Counted from the stretch's first letter, positions 46,172 to 55,872 are shown. The stretch is 64,000 bases of DNA from Trebonia sp963734665 (GCA_963734665.1 CAVTIR010000011.1:310001-374000), one strand, 5' to 3'. Made by a program: numbers and translations. Notes: generated from the sequence alone by a model not told the origin.

Positions 46172-47406
46172 ATGATTCGAAGACGATCTCCATTCAAGGT
46201 GACCGCTGCCGCGGCGATCATCCTGCTGGCCGGCGGGCTCGCCGCGTGCGGCTCAGGCGGCGGCGGTACCTCCGCGAGCGGCAACAGCCCCATCGTCGCC
46301 TGCGGTGACCTGGCGCTCGCCGGGCCGTACGCGCAGATCGGCGAGACCGACAACTACGGCGCGCAGGCGTACTTCAAGCACGTCAACGCCACCGGCGGCA
46401 TCCTCGGCCACAAGGTCAACTACGTCACGCTGAACAACCAGTCCAACGCCGCCCAGTCCGAGCTTGACGCGCAGAAGTGCGTCGAGACGTACCACGCGCA
46501 GTTCATCATCGGGCCGGAGTCCGGGGCGGACACCGAGTCCGCGCTGCCGATCGCGATCTCGCACAAGACGATCCTGATCAGCCTCTCCTCCGGCTGGCAG
46601 TCCAACGGCTACCCGGCGAGCGAGCTGACCTCCTACGGCTTCCCCGGCTTCTACGACGTGTTCGCCCAGGACCAGATCGCCTCGGTGCAGAACCTGATCG
46701 TGCCGCGGCACTACACCCGGGTCGCGCTGCTCGAGGACAACTGCGGCTCGGTCTGCCTGACCAACCAGGCCACCGTGCAGAACCTGGCGAAGCAGGACGG
46801 CTTCCAACTCGTCTCCACCCAGATCGACCAGGTCGGCGCCACCGACGTCACCCCGCAGGTGCTCGCGATGCTGGCCGCCAAGCCGCAGATCATCCTCTTC
46901 GGCCTGGTGCCAGGGACTGACTCGATCACCGCCATCAGGGCCATCCGGGCGCAGGACCCGACCATCCCGATCAGCGAGTGCTCCGGCTGCGAGCTGCCCA
47001 GCTTCGTCTCGGCGGCCGGCGGCCGTCGGCGATGAAGGACATCTACGTGCTCGGGTCCATGCAGAACTGGCTGACCGCCGCCGAGCAGGGCACCTCCGCG
47101 CAGGAGAAGGCCACCGCAGTCGGCCTGAAGGCGTACATCGCCGGCATGCAGGCCGCGGGCCTCGGCAACGCCAACGACATCGACAACAGTCAGGAAGGCT
47201 GGGACGCCGGCCTTGAGATCAGCTGGGCGATCCAGCAGGCTGGCAACCTGAACGAGACCACGATCATGCAGAAGCTGCAGCATCTGGATATCAACACGCT
47301 GGGCATCGTGTGGGACAGAACCCCGTCCAACTACGAGAGCTACAGCGCGGTCGACGCCGCTATGGAGATCATCAACCCCAACGGCTCGGCGAGCATCTAC
47401 AAGTAA
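46172..47406 (+). pseudogene. ABC transporter solute-binding lipoprotein, frameshifted
   Basis: Two frames join to about 411 residues of a type 1 periplasmic-binding (LivJ-like) protein. Lipobox LAAC (Cys near 27), DLALAGPYAQIGETDNYGA ligand domain, then a break at about 47020-47026 where one base is missing in GGCGGCC; the next frame resumes PSAMKDIYVLGSMQNWLTAA and runs to TAA. AGGAGGGAAG is the ribosome site. Last gene of the AcnX/ABC operon, so a live SBP is expected; sequencing error is quite possible. Confidence 0.85.
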
Positions 47407-47425
47407 CGGCTAGGAACCTCATCCC

Positions 47426-47484
47426 GTCCCGCTGGGCGGACCCTCTGCGATGGCGGTTTCGCCATCGGGTCTGCCCGGCGGGAC
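47426..47484. terminator. Hairpin terminator after the binding-protein gene
   Basis: An 18-bp stem with two G-U-type mismatches (47426-47443 with 47467-47484) encloses a perfect inner stem GATGGCG-GTTT-CGCCATC. Confidence 0.75.
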
Positions 47485-47514
47485 AGCGGGTTACGAGGCC
47501 CCCGGAAGACAACT

Positions 47515-47574
47515 GTCCGCCCGTGCGGGCCTGATACGATCGCGCCCTTTGCGATCAGGCCCGCACGGGCGGAC
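47515..47574. terminator. Second, 21-bp perfect hairpin between convergent operons
   Basis: 47515-47535 is the exact reverse complement of 47554-47574 (core GTCCGCCCGTGCGG). The loop contains a further GATCGC/GCGATC pair. Serves the convergent ABC and dynamin operons. Confidence 0.8.
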
Positions 47575-47682
47575 ATCGGGGGGTACGGGGGGTCGTCCCC
47601 CCGGGGGATAACCGCCCCGGACGGACGGGGTGAAACCAGCATCCGTTCGGGATCATCCAAGACGGCAACCCCGCGACGACGG

Positions 47683-49557
47683 TCAGGCGCCGCGCTGACC
47701 GGACGCGACCGCCAGTTCTCTCCTGAAGCGCTCGTACTGGGCGATCTCGCGGCCGGCCGCGAGGAGCACCAGATCGTGGGTGACCCCGGCGACCCGGTCG
47801 CGCATCGCCTGCCCGGCGGTCTCCCGTTCCCGGTCCGCGTTGGTGACGGTCAGGTTCCGGCAGCTGACGGCCGTCACGTAACCGAGTACCAGCATCGCGG
47901 CCGCCATGATCAGCAGCCACGGGATCAGCGAAACCTCGCTTTCCCACCCCTGGTTGTGGCCGGTGAGGCGGACCACCGCGATCACCACCGAGAGGGCGAT
48001 GCCGGCGGCGGCGAGCACGGTCAGCAGCCACTGCCAGGCCGTGACGAGCCGCCACCAGCCTGGCGGCCGTGACCTGCTCGCGGCGACCGCTGCCTGCACC
48101 GCGCCGGCGAGCGCCTGCGGCACCATGCCCGCGTTGCACCGGGCCGCTTCGCGCAGGCCGCCGGCCCACGGCTCGGGGAGCTCGCCGCCTACCGTGTCGG
48201 CGAACGTCGTGATCGCGTTGTCCACCTCGAACTGCTGTGCCTGGCCGACCGCGACGTCGGCGGCCCTGCGGACCGCCTCGGCCGCAACTGGGTCACGGCG
48301 ACTGCCGCGCAGCCGGCCAGCGGGCCAGCCGGTGAGCCGTTCCGCCTGTGCCTCGTAGGCGCCCGCCATGGCCTGCGCGACCCCGGACAGGCCCGCTGCC
48401 CGCGCGAACGCGTCGGTGAGCCGCGCCGCCGGTTCCCTCGGGACGCTGGCGCTCGGGTCGGCGCCCTCTCGCCTGCCGTCGTCCGGGGCGGCGTCCTCCC
48501 ACGGCGGCCGGGACGGCACGGGCGCCGGGATCACCTCGGCCTGCTCGTCTTCGCTGAGGTCCCACGGCGGCCGGGATAGCTCCTTCGGCTCGCTGTCTTC
48601 CTCCAGCGGCGCGGCAAGCGCTGACGCCCCGGCCACCGTGGCCAGGACCGTGTCCGGTGCCACCTGCGGGCCGCCGTACACCGTAAAGCCGCCGATCATG
48701 GCGTCAATGTCGGCGGCGATCCGGTCGGTGACCGCGCGGTTTTCCAGCACCGTCTCCGTGAGCAGCGCGCGCAGGTCGTCGAGCCCGGCACCGGTGCGCG
48801 CCGAGACCGGGTAGATCGGGGCGTCGAGCAGGTCCTCGCCGTCCAGGAGGCGCCGGAGGTCATCTTCGCAGTCCCTGGCCTGCTGCGGCGAGAGCACGTC
48901 GATCTGGTTGAGTACCACGGTGAACACGGCGGCGTGGCCGGCCAGCGGGATCAGGTACCGGTTGTGCACGGCGGCGTCGGCGTACTTCTGCGGGTCGAGC
49001 ACCCAGATCACCATGTCGGCGAGCCTGGACAGCCGGTCCACCGCCGCCATGGACGCCGTGACCACCGAGTCATGGTCGGGCAGGTCAAGGAGGATCAGGC
49101 CGTCGAGGTCGGACTCGCCCGAGTCAAGGACGCTGGCCCTGGCGTACCGGTGGCGGCGCTGAACGCCGAGCCAGTCGAGCAGCGGGGCGGCGCCCTGCAT
49201 CCCCCACACGCACGCGTGCACGTGCCGCGTCATCGGGCGGGTCACTCCTGGAGGCGAGAACGTCGCCCCGGAGAGGGCGTTGAACAGCGTCGACTTCCCG
49301 CTTCCCGTGCCGCCGGCGAGCGCGACGACCGTGTGGTTGCTTGACAGGCGAAGGCGCTCACCCGCTCGCTTGAGCACGGCTTCCGCGTCGGCGAGCAGCG
49401 CCTCGCTGAAGCCGCTGCCGTCGTCCTGGCCCTGCGCGTCCGCTCCCTGGGACTGACGGGTCCGGCCGATCCGCAGCAGCTCGGCGAGCGCGTCGAGGCG
49501 CGAGGACAGGTTCTGCTCACCGATCCGCTGCGGGCCCACCGAGGGAAGCATGCTCAT
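47683..49557 (-). CDS. DynB-like dynamin-family GTPase with two membrane segments
   Basis: 624 residues. GTPase domain: GGTGSGKST (G1, residues 82-90), LLDLPDHDSV (G3) and VVLNQIDVL (G4). A long acidic linker (about 310-370) and two C-terminal membrane segments (WLLTVLAAAGIALSVVIAVV, LIPWLLIMAAAMLVLGYV) match the membrane-bound DynB of Streptomyces, which helps remodel membranes at sporulation septa. ATG 49557 overlaps the DynA-like stop (ATGA), so the two are one operon. Confidence 0.85.
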   Translation of the reverse strand: MSMLPSVGPQRIGEQNLSSRLDALAELLRIGRTRQSQGADAQGQDDGSGFSEALLADAEAVLKRAGERLRLSSNHTVVALAGGTGSGKSTLFNALSGATFSPPGVTRPMTRHVHACVWGMQGAAPLLDWLGVQRRHRYARASVLDSGESDLDGLILLDLPDHDSVVTASMAAVDRLSRLADMVIWVLDPQKYADAAVHNRYLIPLAGHAAVFTVVLNQIDVLSPQQARDCEDDLRRLLDGEDLLDAPIYPVSARTGAGLDDLRALLTETVLENRAVTDRIAADIDAMIGGFTVYGGPQVAPDTVLATVAGASALAAPLEEDSEPKELSRPPWDLSEDEQAEVIPAPVPSRPPWEDAAPDDGRREGADPSASVPREPAARLTDAFARAAGLSGVAQAMAGAYEAQAERLTGWPAGRLRGSRRDPVAAEAVRRAADVAVGQAQQFEVDNAITTFADTVGGELPEPWAGGLREAARCNAGMVPQALAGAVQAAVAASRSRPPGWWRLVTAWQWLLTVLAAAGIALSVVIAVVRLTGHNQGWESEVSLIPWLLIMAAAMLVLGYVTAVSCRNLTVTNADRERETAGQAMRDRVAGVTHDLVLLAAGREIAQYERFRRELAVASGQRGA

Positions 49558-51620
49558 CGGGCCGCCTCAAGCGAGTACTCCGCCTGGTACAGGCGGACCG
49601 CGGCCACGGCGTCGACCTCGCCCGCCTGGTCAATGACCTCGCCGAACCGCAGCATTTCCTCATCGAGCAGCAGCCCGATCCGCTGCCGCAGATCCTGCCT
49701 GGCCCTCGCGATCAGCGACTCGGCTTCGGAGTCCCCGATAATGGTGGCGAGCACTTCCCTGGGCACCGCGCCGATCCCGTCCTTGCCTTCCTGGGCGGCC
49801 TCCCGGGGAGCCGGGGCGAACGCCCCGACCGATGAGGGTGCCGCGAGCGTCGCGACCAGCGTCACCACGCTGACCGGGGCGATATCGCGCACTGCCGCGC
49901 CACCCTGCCAGCGCGCGACATCCGACTGCGTGAGCCGCATTAGCTGATCTTGCCACGCGCTGACGGCGCGCGAGACCCGCAGCGACAAGTCCGGCGAGGA
50001 TCGGTCGAAGACCCCTTGCCTGGCCGTCGCCGAGGCCGGGGTGTCCGCCGGGGCCGACCCGAAGGCCGACTCGAACTCGTGCTTGGCGTGCTCGTCACGG
50101 ACGCGGCTCTCCTCGGCGGCGGCGAGCAGCGCGGCACCGCCGGGGTTGTCCCGCCAGACGCGCGTCACCTGCTCGGCCCCGCGGTCAGCCACCGAGACGA
50201 CAAGCGCCTGCAGTGCGGTGCGCAGCGCCGCTTCAAGCGCCACGTACCTGGTGGTGGTCGCGTCGGTGCGCGCCCGCTTGCGACTGCGCCGCGCTCCCGC
50301 GATGCCGCGCTTGCCGCGCAGCGCGGCGCCCAGGTCGCCGCTCGCCGCGTAGTCCTGCCAGCGTGCCAGTACCTCGCCAGCCAGCAGGCGGCTGTCGTGG
50401 GTGCCTTCGTCGAACTCCGCGAGCGCGGTCGCGTACGCGGTCTCGGCCTCCCTGCGCAGCCGCGTGCGGAGCACGACCTGAGCGTCCACGTGGGCGGCCA
50501 GCCGCGGGACCCGCGTCTTGAACGTGTCGAGCATGCCGGCCATCGTCTGGCTGAGCACCGCGACCCGCCGGTCGGTCTGCTTGGCGGTCTCGTTCAGCCA
50601 GTCCCTGATCGGCTGGAAGATGTCGTCGGGAAGGAACCCGTCCACGACGCCGGTCTCCGGGATGACGAACCGGTCCGCCTGGATCCCGTTGGCGTCGAGC
50701 ATCGCGTTGAAATGGGAGACGAGCTCGACGCGATGGCTCGGCGGGACACGGGACAGGACAACGCCGAGCGCGGCGCCGCGTTCCCTGGCGTGCTGCAGCA
50801 GCTCCCAGACCGGGGCATCCGCGTAGCGGCTCGCGCTGGTCATGAACAGCCACAGGTCCGAGGCGTCAAGGAACTGGTAGGCGAAGTCAGAGTGCGCGCG
50901 CACGACGGAGTCGATGTCGGGGGTGTCGAGCAGGGCGATCCCCTTGGTCATGCCCTCGCTGGCGGCCAGCACGAGCAGCCCGTCGCGCCCGGGCCTGGCC
51001 AGCCCCTCCTGGCGCACGCGGGGCAGCGTCGGCAGGAACATGTTCTCGGCGAACCAGTGGATATCGTCGGGGTGGCACGCGAGGACCGGCGAGTTCGTGG
51101 TCGGCCGCCTGACGCCGGTCAGGCTGACCTGGTGGCCGACGATGCTGTTCACCAGCGTCGACTTGCCCGCCCCCGTCGAGCCGACGAGAGCTACCAGGAG
51201 CGGCGCGGCGGACTGGCGGACCCGGGGCAGCAGGTAGTCGTCGATCTGGCTGAGCAGCTTGGCGCGCTCAGTGGTGACCTCGTCGGCGCCAGGGATGTCG
51301 AACACGAGCGGGACGGCGGCGATCCGCTTGTGCAGGTTCAGCAGGGTCGCCTCGAGGAGCCGGGCATCCACCCGGACCCGAGGCCGCTGCCACTGCGGGT
51401 CGCTTGCCTGTCCATCGGGCCCGCCCCAGGGGGAACGAGGGGGGGCTCCCCCGAAAGATGGCTGATCGGGCGCACCCGGTTCAATCCCGGGCACGGCTGA
51501 ATTGGCACCACGCCGGCGTGCCAATTCACCGCCACGCGCTTGCGTCTCGCTCTGCTCGTTCTTCTCGCCCTTTTCACCGGGCGACGACGATTGTTTCGCC
51601 GTCACGCCCTTACCTTCCAT
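49554..51620 (-). CDS. DynA-like dynamin-family GTPase
   Basis: 688 residues. A polar N-terminus of about 80 residues, GTPase domain with GSTGAGKST (147-155), ALLDTPDIDSV (G3) and a helical C-terminal body without membrane segments. It pairs with the downstream DynB-like protein as in Streptomyces DynA/DynB, where the soluble partner needs the membrane one for localisation. A GTG 15 nt downstream of ATG 51620 is an alternative start. Confidence 0.82.
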   Translation of the reverse strand: MEGKGVTAKQSSSPGEKGEKNEQSETQARGGELARRRGANSAVPGIEPGAPDQPSFGGAPPRSPWGGPDGQASDPQWQRPRVRVDARLLEATLLNLHKRIAAVPLVFDIPGADEVTTERAKLLSQIDDYLLPRVRQSAAPLLVALVGSTGAGKSTLVNSIVGHQVSLTGVRRPTTNSPVLACHPDDIHWFAENMFLPTLPRVRQEGLARPGRDGLLVLAASEGMTKGIALLDTPDIDSVVRAHSDFAYQFLDASDLWLFMTSASRYADAPVWELLQHARERGAALGVVLSRVPPSHRVELVSHFNAMLDANGIQADRFVIPETGVVDGFLPDDIFQPIRDWLNETAKQTDRRVAVLSQTMAGMLDTFKTRVPRLAAHVDAQVVLRTRLRREAETAYATALAEFDEGTHDSRLLAGEVLARWQDYAASGDLGAALRGKRGIAGARRSRKRARTDATTTRYVALEAALRTALQALVVSVADRGAEQVTRVWRDNPGGAALLAAAEESRVRDEHAKHEFESAFGSAPADTPASATARQGVFDRSSPDLSLRVSRAVSAWQDQLMRLTQSDVARWQGGAAVRDIAPVSVVTLVATLAAPSSVGAFAPAPREAAQEGKDGIGAVPREVLATIIGDSEAESLIARARQDLRQRIGLLLDEEMLRFGEVIDQAGEVDAVAAVRLYQAEYSLEAAR

Positions 51621-51722
51621 GGTCCCGCCTGGTTTTATGCTCGTTTAATCGTCCTTCGCCAGCGGGGGTACCGGCGAAGGGGCGCGCCCGGGGCTATCAT
51701 GGCCGCGCTCGCAAGCGTCGTA

Positions 51723-52991
51723 CTAGCCGCCCAGCTCACGGGCGAGCGCGGCGAGTTCCGCCGCGATCGCCACCACACCGCCGATAATCACCACGGCGGG
51801 TGGCTGGACGCCTTCGTCCGTTAGTCGTCTCTCGATGCCATCTAGCGTTGAGTAAATTGTGCGCTGTGTGGGCATGGTACCGTCCGCGATTACCGAAACA
51901 GGGCAGTTCCCAGGTCGCCCGTGTTTCATGAGCGTGCTCGTGACCGCCCCAATGCGCTCCAGCGACATCAGGAGCACCAGCGTGCCCTCGGACCTGGCCA
52001 GCGCGGGCCAGTCCACAGTAGAGCGCTCGTCACCGGGCGGTACGTGGACTGAGATCACGTGGAAGTCCTGTGACGTCCCCCGGTGGGTAACCGGCAGGCC
52101 CGCCGCGGTCGGCACGCCGATCGCGCTGCTGACGCCGGGAACCACGGTCACCGGCACGCCGGCGCGCAGGCAGGCGAACATCTCCTCCCCGCCCCGCCCG
52201 AAGACGAACGGGTCACCGCCCTTGAGCCGGACCACGAACTTCCCGCTCGTCGCGTGCGCGACCAGGGCCTCATTGATGTCGTCCTGTGACATCTGCCGCC
52301 GGTAGGGGACCTTGCCGGCGTCGATGACGGTGACGTCAGGCGGCAGTTCGGCGAGCAGCTCACGCGGCCCGAGCCGGTCGGCGATCACCACGTCCGCCTC
52401 GGCGAGAAGCTGCCTGCCCCTGACCGTGATGAGGCCGGGGTCTCCGGGGCCGCCGCCGACGAGGGCCACGCCCGCGAGCCTTCTGCGGTGATGACGGGCG
52501 GCGATCGTCCCTGACCGCAGCCCCGCCGTGATCGCGTCGCGGATCGCGGCGCTGTGCCGTGGATCGCCGCTGAGCACCCCGACGCTGGTATCGCCGGCCG
52601 ATCCCGAGGCCGGCGTCCAGGCCGTCGCGGCGGCCGCGTCGTCAGCGCGCACGCACCACGTGCGGTTTGCCTCGGCCTCTTCCGCCACCGCGGTGTTGAC
52701 CTCAGGCCGGTCGGTGCACGCGACGACTAGCCAGGCGTCCGCGCAGTCGCCGCCGGTATACGCACGCCGCCGCCAGCCGATCCTGCCGTGCGTGGCAAGC
52801 TCTTCGAGGGCGGGGGTGACCGCCGGCGATACCAGCATCACGTCCGCGCCCGCGGCGAGCAGCCTCGGCACCCGGCGGGCCGCTACCGCTCCCCCGCCGA
52901 CCACGAGCACCCGCCTGCCGCGCAGCCGAAGGCCAAGCAGGTACGCCTCCTCCTGGCTGTCTTCTCGCTGGCTGTCCTTTCGTCCTGTCAC
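51723..52991 (-). CDS. cysG: Siroheme synthase CysG-type (uroporphyrin-III C-methyltransferase plus dehydrogenase)
   Basis: 422 residues. N-terminal NAD-binding domain GRRVLVVGGGAVAARRVPRL (precorrin-2 dehydrogenase part) and a C-terminal SUMT domain with VALVGGGPGDPGLITVRG, VVIADRLGP, RLKGGDPFVFGRGGEE and AGLPVTHRGTS. Makes precorrin-2 and sirohydrochlorin for siroheme in sulfite/nitrite reductases. Upstream of, and same strand as, the dynamin pair (102-bp gap). Confidence 0.93.
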   Translation of the reverse strand: MTGRKDSQREDSQEEAYLLGLRLRGRRVLVVGGGAVAARRVPRLLAAGADVMLVSPAVTPALEELATHGRIGWRRRAYTGGDCADAWLVVACTDRPEVNTAVAEEAEANRTWCVRADDAAAATAWTPASGSAGDTSVGVLSGDPRHSAAIRDAITAGLRSGTIAARHHRRRLAGVALVGGGPGDPGLITVRGRQLLAEADVVIADRLGPRELLAELPPDVTVIDAGKVPYRRQMSQDDINEALVAHATSGKFVVRLKGGDPFVFGRGGEEMFACLRAGVPVTVVPGVSSAIGVPTAAGLPVTHRGTSQDFHVISVHVPPGDERSTVDWPALARSEGTLVLLMSLERIGAVTSTLMKHGRPGNCPVSVIADGTMPTQRTIYSTLDGIERRLTDEGVQPPAVVIIGGVVAIAAELAALARELGG

Positions 52992-53404
52992 GGCGGCAGG
53001 CTACCGCGCGGCGGGGTCCGGATTGTCCCCGGCTCGCCAGGTCGTGCCGCATTCGTCATCTCCCGGCCATCAGGGGATGAACAGTACGCAGGGCTGAATT
53101 CGAAATTTTCCGTCATTAGTTACTTTTTTGTTCGAATCACCTGTGTGTACTGCATCAATGTCAGGTTTTCCGGCATCATCACCGTTACACTGACGGGCGC
53201 GCGCTCACCTCAGGCCGCTCCGGAAGTCACGGGGGCACGGAGCGTCGGGACGTGGGCGCGCCAGGGGGCGCCTGGGGCGCGCGGGGTGTTGGGGGGCGTG
53301 CGTACTTCTGAGGCACGCGAGCCCCGCGCCGCCGGCGCGGTCCGCTGACTGGGCCTGCCCCTGCCAACCCAGTCAGCGGACCGGGACTTGCGGGGGCAGT
53401 CAGC
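52992..53404. promoter_or_regulatory. 413-bp gap with AT-rich patch and a 15-bp hairpin
   Basis: An AT-rich stretch (53095-53185) contrasts with a GC-extreme stretch (53200-53340). GGTCCGCTGACTGGG (53339-53353) is the perfect complement of CCCAGTCAGCGGACC (53368-53382), a hairpin ending 22 bp before the glycosyltransferase GTG: an attenuator-like position. No gene seen. Confidence 0.6.
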
Positions 53405-54226
53405 GTGATCTATTCGGACAGTGCCGACGCGGCGACCGACGACGCCGTGCTGCGGCAGCTTGCCGACATCTACGGGGAACGCGTGCGCGGCCTCCCGCCG
53501 GTCGCGCTGGTGATCGCCGCCTACAACGAGGAAGGCGCCGTCGGGCCGGTCGTGGAAGCGCTGCCCCGGACGGTGTGCGGGCTCGCCGCCGAGGTGATCG
53601 TCGTCGCGGACGGGTGCGTCGACGCCACCGCGAAGGAAGCCGACAAGGCCGGCGCGATCGTCGCCGACGTCCCGGTCAACCGCGGCCAGGGGGCCGCGCT
53701 GCGCCTCGGCTACCGGATCGCCCGCGAGGGCGGCGCCATGTACATCGTCACCACGGACGCGGACGGCCAGTACAACCCGCTGGAGATCGAGTCCCTGCTG
53801 GCGCCCGTCGTGGCGGGCCGCGCCAACTTCGTCACCGGGTCGCGCCGGATGGGCAGCGAGGAGACCAAGGACCCGATCCGCAGTGCCGGGACACGGTTCT
53901 TCGCATTCCTTGTCAGTGCGCTGACCGGCCAGAAGATCAGCGATACGACCTTCGGCCTGCGCGCGATGCGTGCCGAGGTGACGGGCGTCGTCCGGCTTGA
54001 CCAGCCGCAGTACCAGGCGTCAGAGCTGCTCATCGGCGTCATCGCTCACGGTTACCGCGTGCTTGAACTGCCCGCGACCATCCACAAGCGGAGGGTCGGC
54101 GAGAGCAAGAAGGGCCAGAACCCCCTCTACCACCTGAACATCGCGACTGTGAACAACCTCTTTTACGGCACCCGGTTCACGCGTGTCGTGCTGCGCACCT
54201 GGTGGCTCGAGCGGAGGCGGCGCTAG
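53405..54226 (+). CDS. GT2 glycosyltransferase (polyprenyl-phosphate mannose synthase-like)
   Basis: 273 residues from GTG 53405. GT-A fold: VALVIAAYNEEGAVGPVVEAL, VIVVADGCVDATAKEA, YIVTTDADGQYNPLEI (DxD metal site) and GSRRMGSEETKDPIRSAG. No membrane segment, as in soluble DPM1-type enzymes that load mannose or similar sugars on a lipid carrier. A GtrA-like flippase gene lies about 1.1 kb downstream on the other strand. Confidence 0.88.
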   Translation: MIYSDSADAATDDAVLRQLADIYGERVRGLPPVALVIAAYNEEGAVGPVVEALPRTVCGLAAEVIVVADGCVDATAKEADKAGAIVADVPVNRGQGAALRLGYRIAREGGAMYIVTTDADGQYNPLEIESLLAPVVAGRANFVTGSRRMGSEETKDPIRSAGTRFFAFLVSALTGQKISDTTFGLRAMRAEVTGVVRLDQPQYQASELLIGVIAHGYRVLELPATIHKRRVGESKKGQNPLYHLNIATVNNLFYGTRFTRVVLRTWWLERRRR

Positions 54227-54299
54227 CGGAGTGCATTCCGAATGGGGGCGGCCGACTCTCGGCTCTGCCACATATCTCGGGACGGTAACGGCGTCTTAA

Positions 54300-54672
54300 C
54301 TTAAGTCTGCCGGAATCTGGAAGCCGGTTCCGGGCGCGTCGGCGACGGCCGAGGAGTTCATCGCGGCACGGTCGCTTATCCACGAGGTACACCGGCCGTG
54401 CCCGTGGAGCCCGTTGGTAATGCAGGACCGGGCCAGCGAATACGATGTGGCGCTGAAGATTTGCGGGCAGTGGACCAGCGCCGATGCGGTGTTGCAGGGG
54501 AAGACGCCTAAAGAGCACAAGGTCTACAGGACGCCATGGCAAGGCGATCCCGCGTGAACATCCAGCGCGCGAAGGACGGCAATGCCAAGGCCTACCAGGT
54601 GCGGCAGTGCTCGATGCAATCGACAAACTCGAAGCCGAAAGGGAGCAGGAGGAGAGTGACGACGATGCCTGA
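54300..54672 (+). pseudogene. Degraded reading frames upstream of the HicB-like gene
   Basis: A frame open from 54300 to TGA 54557 lacks a start but reads coding-like (SLIHEVHRPCPWSPLVMQD, DVALKICGQWTSADAVLQG). Overlapping it, ATG 54536 starts MARRSRVNIQRAKDGNAKAY, whose natural continuation (VLDAIDKLEAEREQEE) sits in another frame ending just after the HicB start. The pieces may be a lost operon partner. Identity unknown. Confidence 0.35.
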
Positions 54673-54994
54673 CGCAACCCACTACACCTATCGAGTCGCA
54701 TGGTCCGTTGAGGACGGCGAACATGTCGCCACCGTCGCAGAGTTCCCGTCACTGTCCTGGCTCGCGGCCACCCCGGTCGAGGCTCTCGCGGGTCTTGCTG
54801 ATGTGGTGCGTGACGTTCTCGCCGATTTGGCCGCATCCGGCGAAGTCATCCCCGAACCGTTGTCGGAACGCGCTTACTCGGGCAGATTCGTGGTGCGTGT
54901 TCCGCCAGAGGTTCACCGTCGCCTTGTCCGCGAGGCTGCCGAACAGCATGTAAGCCTCAACCGGCTTGTGTCGGATCGGCTTGCCCGCGCCTAG
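54665..54994 (+). CDS. HicB-family antitoxin-like protein
   Basis: 109 residues. A partial RNase-H-like HicB fold (HYTYRVAWSVEDGEHVATVA, EFPSLSWLAATPVEALAGL) and a C-terminal ribbon-helix-helix tail RVPPEVHRRLVREAAEQHVS. No HicA toxin follows and the upstream frame is degraded, so this is a solitary antitoxin or regulator. ATG 54665 overlaps the 3' end of the degraded frame. Confidence 0.82.
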   Translation: MPDATHYTYRVAWSVEDGEHVATVAEFPSLSWLAATPVEALAGLADVVRDVLADLAASGEVIPEPLSERAYSGRFVVRVPPEVHRRLVREAAEQHVSLNRLVSDRLARA

Positions 54995-55039
54995 GCACCC
55001 CTGCCAGAGAGCTGCAATCGGACGACTGGACGCCGACGG

Positions 55040-55285
55040 CTACGACCCAATCTGGAGCACGATCTTGCCGCGCGTGTGTCGGCCCGCGACCCGCTCCAGG
55101 GCCTCGCGAACCTGCTCGAAGAGGAGCACCGCCTCGACCTGGGGGCGCAGCTTGCCCGCTTCGACCAATCGGCCGACCGCCTCCAGCACCTGCCGGTTCA
55201 CGTCGGCGTCGAGCGACTGACCCTCCACACCGCGCCCCACGTGGGCGGGGGCGCCGACCAGGAAGATCGCAGTGGGGTAAATCAT
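55040..55285 (-). pseudogene. C-terminal relic of a zinc-type alcohol dehydrogenase/quinone oxidoreductase
   Basis: 81 codons carrying EGQSLDADVNRQVLEAVGRL and a C-terminal GRHTRGKIVLQIG strand, typical of the end of MDR-family reductases. The catalytic and Rossmann parts are missing. Confidence 0.6.
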
Positions 55286-55326
55286 GACAAGCCTCGGCGA
55301 GCGGCTCGCGCCGGATGCCCCGTCGG

Positions 55327-55872
55327 CTACGGGGCCGGCCAGTCGTCAGGGGGCGGCGCGACTGGGCCGGCGGTGCTGGCGGGAGCGGCCGCACGGTCGG
55401 TGAACAGCACGTAGTGGAAGATCGCGAACCGGAGCAGGAACGTGCCGAAGTTGGCCACCAGCCGAACGAAGTCGACCCAGAGCACGTGCTTCGCACCTGT
55501 CAGGTGCAGCCACGCGGCCGAGTGGTAGCCGAACTTGTTGGCGGCGGTGAGGAGCACGATCACCAGCGCGGATATCGCCCAGAACGGGATGGTCTCGCGC
55601 AGCACGTCCGGCCTGCCCCTGCGGTTCCATGCCCAGCGGCTAAGCGCGTAGCTGACGACCGCGCCGGCGAACCAGCTCACCAGGGCCGCAGGCGTCGACG
55701 TCAGGCGAAGGACACCGGTGCAGATCGTGAGCGCGACCTCAGTCGCGGTCAGCGCCGCGAGCGCGGCCCCGGCGAACCGGGCGAACCGAACGGTCAGCGT
55801 GCCGTTGAGCCTGCGCCGCAGGGCCGTGACCGGCTCGTTGTATGCGAATACCATCAGCTTCCTCGGGTTCAC
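55327..55872 (-). CDS. GtrA-family membrane protein
   Basis: 181 residues with four membrane segments (ARFAGAALAALTATEVALTI, WFAGAVVSYALSRWAWNRRG, FWAISALVIVLLTAANKFG, FGTFLLRFAIFHYVLF), the GtrA layout with NRRG after helix 2. GtrA proteins flip or scramble lipid-linked sugars or polyprenyl-phosphate carriers. Probably partners the GT2 enzyme at 53405. Confidence 0.88.
   Translation of the reverse strand: MNPRKLMVFAYNEPVTALRRRLNGTLTVRFARFAGAALAALTATEVALTICTGVLRLTSTPAALVSWFAGAVVSYALSRWAWNRRGRPDVLRETIPFWAISALVIVLLTAANKFGYHSAAWLHLTGAKHVLWVDFVRLVANFGTFLLRFAIFHYVLFTDRAAAPASTAGPVAPPPDDWPAP

Noticed and set aside
47515..47574. 21-bp inverted repeat as a possible transposon end or attachment site
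   Set aside because: It sits between two convergent operons beside another hairpin and has no flanking repeat; a terminator explains it.
49950..51500. 516-codon frame opposite the DynA-like gene
   Set aside because: No domain, no start signal, lies wholly within a canonical GTPase gene.
53110..53200. AT-rich stretch with GTTCGAATC, resembling a tRNA T-loop
   Set aside because: No acceptor stem, D-arm or anticodon arm can be folded around it.
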